Assembly: GCA_013361595.1 (NCBI GenBank)
Contig: JABFXT010000763.1
Location: 1-5,106 of the forward strand
DNA from: Nocardia sp.
Lineage (GTDB): Bacteria; Actinomycetota; Actinomycetes; Mycobacteriales; Mycobacteriaceae
DNA: 5,106 nucleotides
Direction of reading: 5' to 3'
The position numbers were made by a program, and so were the translations under genes. This document shows positions 1 through 4,046 of the stretch, one piece after another (the first letter of the stretch is position 1; every line of letters begins with the position of its first letter). The notes beneath the pieces were generated by a model. It was not told the origin of the DNA. It saw only the letters and a list, made by a program, of their open reading frames with translations, and made no database searches.

Positions 1-150
1 ACCCCCGACGCCGAGGGTGCGGCCGGGGACGTCCAGTGGAACTTCGAGAAGTTCCTGATCGGCCGGGACGGGGTCGTGGCCGGGCGTTTCCGGCCTACTA
101 CCACACCGGATGCGGACACGCTGGTGGCGGCTATCGAGAAAGTGCTGTAA
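1..150 (+). CDS. Glutathione peroxidase family protein, C-terminal part
   Basis: The first 49 codons of the window read in frame to a TAA stop at 148-150; the start lies to the left of the window. The segment VQWNFEKFLIGRDG is the conserved C-terminal block of the glutathione peroxidase/thioredoxin-dependent peroxidase family. Its Trp-Asn pair (residues 13-14 of the visible part) belongs to the catalytic tetrad that also includes the N-terminal Cys or Sec and a Gln. The tail (RFRPTTTPDADTLVAAIEKVL) matches the final strand and helix of the thioredoxin fold, where family members carry an R-F/Y-x-P-x-T/x-P motif. Family knowledge: these enzymes reduce hydrogen peroxide and organic hydroperoxides in the cytosol, and bacterial Cys forms mostly use thioredoxin as reductant. 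The active-site Cys, which would settle the reductant and activity, is outside the window. The intrinsic terminator just downstream shows that this transcription unit ends here. Confidence 0.88.
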   Translation, partial: TPDAEGAAGDVQWNFEKFLIGRDGVVAGRFRPTTTPDADTLVAAIEKVL

Positions 151-176
151 CCGATGCCGTAACCGCTTATGATCGA

Positions 177-209
177 GGCCCGCTCACCCAGTCGTGAGCG
201 GGCCTTTTT
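177..209 (+). terminator. Intrinsic (Rho-independent) terminator
   Basis: A perfect 11-bp stem (177-187 pairs with 194-204, GGCCCGCTCAC/GTGAGCGGGCC) encloses a 6-nt loop (188-193) and is followed directly by five T residues (205-209). It starts 26 bases after the stop codon of the glutathione peroxidase gene and points the same way. It insulates that gene from the MCE gene that begins 158 bases further on. Confidence 0.93.
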
Positions 210-220
210 CACTTTCTACC

Positions 221-270
221 TGCGAAAACGGTGCGATACGGCGAAATCCGGACGTGATCGGTGAAAACCG
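221..270. repeat. Five helically phased imperfect decamers
   Basis: Bases 221-270 split into five 10-base units, TGCGAAAACG, GTGCGATACG, GCGAAATCCG, GACGTGATCG and GTGAAAACCG. Every unit ends in CG, and the four internal joints read CG|G. The short A-rich cores (AAAA at 225-228, AAAT at 244-247, AAAA at 264-267) therefore fall about one or two helical turns apart. This is AT-richer than the DNA around it. The last unit also forms CGGT-GAAA-ACCG (259-270), a small stem with a GNRA-type loop. It could be curved DNA or a set of protein-binding sites upstream of the MCE gene. The repeats are loose, and chance cannot be excluded. Confidence 0.35.
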
Positions 271-297
271 CCCGCCCGGCTTGAATCAGCCATAACA

Positions 298-315
298 TGG
301 ACAACTGTCTGGACA
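298..315. promoter_or_regulatory. Candidate operator: alternating TGGACA/TGTC half-sites
   Basis: The sequence TGGACA-ACTGTC-TGGACA has two direct TGGACA copies exactly 12 bases apart, with an inverted TGTC between them. This gives two overlapping dyads, GACA-AC-TGTC (300-309) and TGTC-TG-GACA (306-315). Overlapping dyads of this kind are common where TetR- or GntR-type repressors bind as paired dimers. The site lies 52-70 bases upstream of the MCE start codon, where a promoter is expected, although I could not identify convincing -35/-10 boxes. The regulator is unknown. Confidence 0.3.
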
Positions 316-327
316 TAAATCCGGCTA

Positions 328-351
328 GTTCGGCACGCCGGGGTGCCGAAC
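328..351. promoter_or_regulatory. 9-bp inverted repeat just upstream of the MCE ribosome binding site
   Basis: GTTCGGCAC (328-336) and GTGCCGAAC (343-351) are perfect inverted copies around a 6-base spacer. The repeat ends 5 bases before the Shine-Dalgarno GAGG (357-360) and 16 bases before the GTG start at 368. No T-run follows, so it does not look like a terminator. It could be a protein operator or a hairpin in the 5' untranslated RNA that affects ribosome access to the adjacent GAGG. Confidence 0.45.
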
Positions 352-367
352 GGTTCGAGGCAGGTGA

Positions 368-1582
368 GTGGTGGTACCGATACACGACCGGTCCGATCGG
401 CGAACAACTGCGCGCAAGGTCTGGGACGCTGTGCAGTACAAACTGGCGGCCTTGGGGATGGTGCTGGTCATCGTCCTCGCGGTGGTCTTCTCGCTGGTCA
501 TGTTCTTCGGCGGATTCACGCCCGAGGAGCCGGTGGCCATCGTGGTGCCGCGCAGCGGCCTGGTGATGGATCCCGACGCCAAGGTGAAATTCCGCGGTGC
601 GGAGGTCGGCCGGGTCGGCAAGATCGAATCCGGGAACGGGGAGGTCCGGCTCGAACTGGATATGAACCCCGATCTGATGCGGCTGGTACCGGGCAACGCG
701 CAGGTCGATATCCGCTCCACCACGGTGTTCGGTGCGAAGTACGTGAATTTCGTGGAGCCCGCGCAGCCCGCCGGACGTCTGCAACCGGGCCAGGTGTTGC
801 GGGGCGAATCGGTGACCGTCGAATTCAACACGCTGTTCGAACGGCTCACCGAAGTGCTGAACATGGTCCAGCCGGAGAAACTCAACGCCACCCTCACCGC
901 GCTCGGCACCGCGCTCCAGGGCCGCGGCGAGCAACTCGGCGATCTGCTGGTGAACGCGGACCGGCTGCTGCGCGAACTAAATCCGAGCCTCCCCGCGCTC
1001 CAGCGCGATTTCCGGTCCACCGCCGCCGTGACCGACCTCTACGCCGATACGGCTCCGGACCTGCTGCGCACCGTCGACAACGCGACGGCGCTGAGCCACA
1101 CCCTCACCGACAACGAACAGAACTTCGATGCCCTGCTTCTCGATACGATCGGCCTGGCCGACACGACGAGCGCGGTGCTGTCCGAGAACGAGCAGACCCT
1201 GGTGACGGCGCTGGACCTGCTGCGGCCGACCACCGAACTGCTCAACACCTACAAACCCTCGCTGGACTGCGTCATCCGCGGCCTCGCCAAGGCGATGCCG
1301 CTGGCCGACGATCTGATGGGCGGCCGCAACCCGGGTGCCTCGTTCAACGCGAGCTTCATGTACGGCGCCGAGGCCTACCAGTACCCGAACGATCTACCGA
1401 AAGTGAACGCCACCGGCGGGCCGCGCTGCGCGGGAGTACTCGACCGGGCGCCGGGTAGCCATGCCGACTACGTGGTCACCGATACCTCGGAAGTCAATCC
1501 CTTCATCCCGTCCACCCGGATCTATCCGAACCATCCGACGGTGTTCGAGGTGCTCTTCGCCGGGATGCCCGGGATGCGCTGA
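368..1582 (+). CDS. MCE family protein, MceA type, solitary gene
   Basis: This 404-residue protein starts at GTG 368, with GAGG at 357-360 seven bases upstream. It has a short basic N-terminus, one membrane-spanning segment at about residues 26-49 (LAALGMVLVIVLAVV...), and an MCE/MlaD domain at about 56-131 with KFRGAEVGRVGKIE and IRSTTVFGAKYVNF. A long helical region follows (about 155-300; for example VEFNTLFERLTEVLNMVQPEKLN and DLYADTAPDLL), then a C-terminal part with YPNDLPKVNATGGPRC. The TTVFG.KYV block and the YP..LP.VNA.GGP..C block are, from memory, typical of mycobacterial Mce1A-type (MceA) subunits. Cys301 and Cys354 match the two cysteines in those regions and could form a disulfide. 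Family knowledge: MceA-F assemble with YrbEA/B permeases and the MceG ATPase to import lipids or sterols across the envelope. The hydrophobic insert I recall near the end of Mce1A is absent. No yrbE or other mce genes adjoin it, so its partners must be encoded elsewhere. Confidence 0.92.
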   Translation: MVVPIHDRSDRRTTARKVWDAVQYKLAALGMVLVIVLAVVFSLVMFFGGFTPEEPVAIVVPRSGLVMDPDAKVKFRGAEVGRVGKIESGNGEVRLELDMNPDLMRLVPGNAQVDIRSTTVFGAKYVNFVEPAQPAGRLQPGQVLRGESVTVEFNTLFERLTEVLNMVQPEKLNATLTALGTALQGRGEQLGDLLVNADRLLRELNPSLPALQRDFRSTAAVTDLYADTAPDLLRTVDNATALSHTLTDNEQNFDALLLDTIGLADTTSAVLSENEQTLVTALDLLRPTTELLNTYKPSLDCVIRGLAKAMPLADDLMGGRNPGASFNASFMYGAEAYQYPNDLPKVNATGGPRCAGVLDRAPGSHADYVVTDTSEVNPFIPSTRIYPNHPTVFEVLFAGMPGMR

Positions 1583-1995
1583 GCCGGTATCAGGATCCGC
1601 TCTCGGGCTGCCCGGGCCCGGGGCGGACACACATCACGCCGCCGCACGGTTTGTCCGTGAGTCCCGCGGGGTTGGGATGCACGGTCGGGCGCCGGTGGGC
1701 GGGCGCGCGCAGTTCGTAACGGTTGCGACTGCGGGGGCCGCGGGCAGTGCGACGCCGCCTCACCGGGCGGCTCCCGGACCGCCGTCGAACGAACCGAGCG
1801 CCGCGGCCCGAATCCGGCCCCGGGCGTGGACCCGGAAACCGCCGGAACCGCCCGGGAAGGCCCCGGTAGCGCCCGGTGCCGCATGGGGCGAACTTGTCGG
1901 TGGCCAGTTGCTCATGGCCACCAGTCTGGCGGATGCCCCCCGGCTTGTCGCAACGGGGTTTACCCGGTGGACCCGGCCGCGGGGGCCCGACCTGC
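1583..1995. other. Gene-free convergent intergenic region
   Basis: This stretch of about 410 bases lies between the stop codons of two genes that face each other. Open frames cross it on both strands, but the translations are dominated by Pro, Arg, Gly and Ala, resemble no protein family I know, and have no ribosome binding site. It holds a GC-rich hairpin just after the MCE gene (1597-1626, listed separately). A second stem-loop (1708-1733, CGCAGT/ACTGCG arms extended by two pairs past a single-base bulge) lies in the middle. No tRNA, transposase remnant or terminal repeat is visible. Confidence 0.55.
1597..1626 (+). terminator. Possible GC-rich terminator hairpin after the MCE gene
   Basis: Bases 1597-1603 pair with 1620-1626 (five Watson-Crick and two G-U pairs). 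After one bulged C, 1605-1608 pair with 1616-1619 around a 7-base loop. The hairpin begins 15 bases after the MCE stop codon. The two G-U pairs become A-C mismatches on the other strand, so it folds better in the MCE transcript. There is no T-run, as is common for proposed actinobacterial terminators. It overlaps the perfect 12-base palindrome CCCGGGCCCGGG (1611-1622), so other folds are possible. Confidence 0.33.
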
Positions 1996-2931
1996 TCAGG
2001 AAGCCAGCTGCCGAGGGGCCTCGACCACTGAATAGTGTTCGGCGTCACCGGTGAGAACGGTACTGGGCCGGCCGTCCACACCCACCGGGATATCGCCGGC
2101 GAGGGTGATCCGGGTCAGCCGCCGCGGCTGTCCGTCGTAATCATTGACCGCGTAGTGCTGGGTCGCGCGGTTGTCCCAGATCGCGACATCGCCGAGCTGC
2201 CAATCCCAGCGGACCGTGTTCTCCAGCCGGATCACCCGATCCTGGAAGAGCCGGAACAGCGTCTGCGATTCGGTGGTCGAGAAACCGACGAAGTTCCGGA
2301 CGAAATGGCCGAGCAGCAGCGCGCGCTCCCCGCTCTCCGGATGCACCCGCACCACCGGATGCTCGGTCTCGTACAGCGAGGACTCGAACTCGGCGCGATG
2401 CTCGCGGGTCTTGTCGTCCGGGTTCTCGCCGTGACGACCCACATAGTCGTACACATTGGTGTGCACCGCCCGCAGATTCTCGGCCAGCAACCGCAGCGGC
2501 TCGGGCAGCGAATCGTAGGCCGCCACGGTGGACGCCCAAGTGGTGGTGCCGCCGTAGGGCGGCAGCGTGACCGCCCGCAGGATCGATGCCTTCGGGATCC
2601 GGTCCACGAAGGTCACATCGGTGTGCCAGCTGTTGGCGCTGCCGTACTCCGAATCGATGGCGAGGGTCTTCTCGCCGTGCGAGGTGACCGTCGGATGCGG
2701 GGTGGTGGGGCTGCCGAGCAGTTCGGCGAACTCGTACTGCCCGTCCTCGGTGAGCCGGTCCTGCCCGCGGAAGAAGATGACCTTGTGTTCCACCAGCGCC
2801 TTGCGGATGGTCTCCACGGCCGCCGGGCCGAGGTCACCGCCCAGCCGCACCCCGTCGATCCGCGCTCCGATCCTGGACCCGAGCTTGACCACGGTGGGGA
2901 GGGTGGCGGGGGTGGTGTTTTCGGATGTCAT
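1996..2931 (-). CDS. TauD/TfdA-family Fe(II)/2-oxoglutarate dioxygenase, alkyl-sulfatase (Rv3406) type
   Basis: This 311-residue protein starts at the ATG complementary to 2929-2931. The iron-binding facial triad is visible as H103 and D105 (SWHTDVTF) and H259 ([12 protein letters not shown]). R274, 15 residues after H259, fits the 2-oxoglutarate-binding arginine of TauD, and T130 (GGTTTW) fits the co-substrate threonine. [41 protein letters not shown] and [13 protein letters not shown] closely match what I remember of M. tuberculosis Rv3406. That enzyme oxidises alkyl sulfate esters with oxygen and 2-oxoglutarate, releasing an aldehyde and sulfate, so a cytosolic role in sulfur scavenging is likely. 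Taurine or another sulfonate remains possible. The C-terminus is slightly longer than I recall for Rv3406. No sulfate-ester or sulfonate transporter genes adjoin it. The frame stays open upstream, and a GTG at 2974-2976 preceded by GGAGG is an alternative start that would add 15 residues. Confidence 0.93.
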   Translation of the reverse strand: MTSENTTPATLPTVVKLGSRIGARIDGVRLGGDLGPAAVETIRKALVEHKVIFFRGQDRLTEDGQYEFAELLGSPTTPHPTVTSHGEKTLAIDSEYGSANSWHTDVTFVDRIPKASILRAVTLPPYGGTTTWASTVAAYDSLPEPLRLLAENLRAVHTNVYDYVGRHGENPDDKTREHRAEFESSLYETEHPVVRVHPESGERALLLGHFVRNFVGFSTTESQTLFRLFQDRVIRLENTVRWDWQLGDVAIWDNRATQHYAVNDYDGQPRRLTRITLAGDIPVGVDGRPSTVLTGDAEHYSVVEAPRQLAS

Positions 2932-2935
2932 GAGC

Positions 2936-2940
2936 ACCTC
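2936..2940 (-). promoter_or_regulatory. Ribosome binding site for the dioxygenase ATG
   Basis: On the minus strand GAGGT (complement of 2936-2940) sits four bases before the ATG at 2931-2929. With this start the protein has about 14 residues before KLGSRIGA, close to the short N-terminus remembered for Rv3406, so this start is preferred over the GTG at 2976. Confidence 0.55.
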
Positions 2941-2947
2941 ACGGATC

Positions 2948-2969
2948 GAGAGCGGAATCGTTCGCTCTC
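2948..2969 (-). repeat. 7-bp inverted repeat in the dioxygenase leader
   Basis: GAGAGCG (2948-2954) and CGCTCTC (2963-2969) are perfect inverted copies around an 8-base spacer. The hairpin would lie in the leader RNA about 8 bases upstream of the Shine-Dalgarno GAGGT, and inside the possible upstream ORF. It could act as an operator or as a structure tuning translation of the dioxygenase. Confidence 0.4.
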
Positions 2970-3166
2970 CGAGCACACCACCGGCCTCCGGCACCGAACA
3001 GGGTTGCGGTCGTGCTGATCACAAGGGTTCGGGCGGATGGGCGCGACCCGGCCGGATTCGGCGGGGCCGGGCGGATCGGATATCCGGTGCGCCGGGCCGG
3101 CCGGGCGGAGCCGGGCAACCGATCGGGGCCGGTCCCGGTGCCGACGACGCCGGGGCGCGCGTGGTG

Positions 3167-3937
3167 TCAGCCGAGGTGTTCGCGCAGATAGGCCAGATCG
3201 TCGGCCAGTCCCTCGGCCGGGGTCTCCAGCACCACCGGCGCGTCCGCGGTACGGCACACCTCGGCGAGCAGCTGCGGATCGATGGTGCCCTCGGCGAAGT
3301 TGGCGTGCCGGTCGGCACCCGAATCGAACTCGTCGCGGGAGGAATTGAGATGCACCAGATCGATCCGGCCCGTGATGGCCCGGATCCGCTCGACCACACC
3401 CACCAGATCCTCGCCGCCCGCCCACGCGTGACAGGTATCGAGGCAGAAACCGGCGCCGTATTCGCCGACGGCGTCCCACAGGCGGGCGATATTGTCGAAA
3501 TACCGGGCCATGGCGTGGTTGCCGCCGGCGGTGTTCTCGATCAGGATCGGTACCGCGAAACCGCCCTTGTCCTGCTGGCGTTCGAAAAGTTTGCGCCAGT
3601 TGACGAAACCGGCCTCCATCTCGGCGTCCGAGCGCACATGGCCGCCGTGCACGACCAGGCCGAACGCGCCGAGATCGGCGGCCGCCTGCGCCTGCAGGGC
3701 CACCGCGTTACGCGACGGCATCCGCAGCCGGTTGTTGGTGCTGGCGACATTGATCTGATAGGAGGAGTGGACCACCACATCGATCGGGCTGGCCCGGATC
3801 TGCTCGGCCGCCGGATGCGGTTGCGGTTTGTCCCAGCTCTGGGGATCCACCACGAACAATTGGACGACATCGGCGCCGAGTCGCTCGCCGTACCCGATCG
3901 GGTCGCTGTCCGTGCGGACGTGTGCTCCAATGCGCAT
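3167..3937 (-). CDS. nfo: Endonuclease IV (deoxyribonuclease IV, AP endonuclease)
   Basis: This 256-residue TIM-barrel protein cleaves DNA 5' of abasic sites in base-excision repair and can also trim blocked 3' ends. All nine ligands of the trinuclear zinc site of the family are visible: H57 (VVVHSSY), H97 (VVHGGH), E134 (ILIENTAGG), D167 and H170 (FCLDTCHAW), H196 (DLVHLNSSRDE), D209 and H211 (GADRHANF), and E238 (VVLETP). The opening MRIGAHV and the blocks NPQSW-like DPQSW, ASTNNRLRMPSR and ARLWDAVGE closely resemble, from memory, M. tuberculosis End (Rv0670, about 250 residues), so the protein is full length. The ATG at 3937-3935 matches that N-terminus exactly, yet no Shine-Dalgarno precedes it. 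A -10-like GATAGT eight bases upstream suggests a leaderless mRNA. It lies upstream of the dioxygenase gene on the same strand, and diverges from the kinase gene. Confidence 0.96.
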   Translation of the reverse strand: MRIGAHVRTDSDPIGYGERLGADVVQLFVVDPQSWDKPQPHPAAEQIRASPIDVVVHSSYQINVASTNNRLRMPSRNAVALQAQAAADLGAFGLVVHGGHVRSDAEMEAGFVNWRKLFERQQDKGGFAVPILIENTAGGNHAMARYFDNIARLWDAVGEYGAGFCLDTCHAWAGGEDLVGVVERIRAITGRIDLVHLNSSRDEFDSGADRHANFAEGTIDPQLLAEVCRTADAPVVLETPAEGLADDLAYLREHLG

Positions 3938-3945
3938 AGCGTCAG

Positions 3946-3951
3946 ACTATC
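3946..3951 (-). promoter_or_regulatory. Candidate -10 element for a leaderless nfo transcript
   Basis: On the minus strand GATAGT (complement of 3946-3951) matches the A2 and T6 positions of the TANNNT -10 consensus. Only eight bases separate it from the nfo ATG, the distance expected if transcription starts at or next to the start codon. No -35 match is seen, which is common in mycobacterial promoters. The absence of any Shine-Dalgarno before this well-supported start agrees with a leaderless message. Confidence 0.4.
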
Positions 3952-3978
3952 GGCCCCGGCCGACAGCCGGGCCTCGTG

Positions 3979-4006
3979 TTGCACCCGGGTGGTGCGGGAA
4001 GATACA
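3979..4006 (+). promoter_or_regulatory. Candidate promoter for the kinase gene
   Basis: TTGCAC (3979-3984) and GATACA (4001-4006) are separated by 16 bases and resemble housekeeping -35 and -10 boxes. Transcription would begin near 4013, giving a leader of roughly 35 bases that contains the kinase Shine-Dalgarno. A perfect 10-base palindrome, CACCCGGGTG (3982-3991), overlaps the -35 box and spacer and could be an operator. The whole site sits back-to-back with the nfo promoter region. Confidence 0.35.
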
Positions 4007-4046
4007 CCGGAAGAAACGCGTACGACCCGACGAGGGGGAATCGGCC

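Larger units (their letters stand above)
2928..2978 (-). other. Possible 16-codon upstream ORF overlapping the dioxygenase start (ATGA)
   Basis: On the minus strand a GTG at 2978-2976 has a full GGAGG (complement of 2985-2989) six bases upstream. It opens a 16-residue frame, [16 protein letters not shown], whose TGA (2930-2928) overlaps the dioxygenase ATG as ATGA. It has two Cys codons, at positions 2 and 15, and five Ser codons. Actinobacterial sulfur genes are sometimes preceded by Cys-containing leader peptides that sense cysteine supply. This one lacks the consecutive Cys codons of the mycobacterial examples. The same GGAGG could instead serve the in-frame dioxygenase GTG at 2976-2974. 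This is a hypothesis, not a firm gene. Confidence 0.22.

Noticed and set aside
281..309. TTGAAT (281-286) as the -35 box of an mce promoter
   Set aside because: At 17-base spacing the -10 position reads ACTGTC, a poor match. ATAAAT at 315-320 looks better as a -10 but is 28 bases from the -35, so no promoter was called.
1590..2081. Minus-strand open frame of 163 residues covering the convergent gap
   Set aside because: It overlaps the end of the dioxygenase gene in another frame, has no ribosome binding site and shows only Arg/Pro/Gly-rich sequence without a recognisable domain.
2974..2994. Longer dioxygenase starts at GTG 2994 or GTG 2976
   Set aside because: They add 21 or 15 residues with no counterpart in the remembered Rv3406 N-terminus. 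GTG 2976 does have GGAGG eight bases upstream, so it is kept as an alternative but not preferred over ATG 2931.
2991..3007. GCAACC...GGTGC on the minus strand before the dioxygenase, resembling the P3 arms of SAM-I/SAM-IV riboswitches
   Set aside because: The rest of the aptamer is not there. I see no GAGGGA-GCCC-GATGAA 5' half, no AATTCC-like segment after GGTGC, and no convincing P2 or P4 stems. The match is too short, although a covariance-model search (Rfam SAM, SAM-IV) would settle it.
2035..3018. Long + strand open frame opposite the dioxygenase
   Set aside because: It is a mirror of the dioxygenase codons in high-GC DNA, rich in Arg, Gly and His, with no known motif. The minus-strand gene has a complete catalytic signature.
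3077..3086. Perfect 10-base palindrome CGGATATCCG between nfo and the dioxygenase
   Set aside because: It is short, has no T-run to make a terminator, and sits in a repetitive CCGG-rich stretch where such palindromes arise often. There is no further support for an operator.
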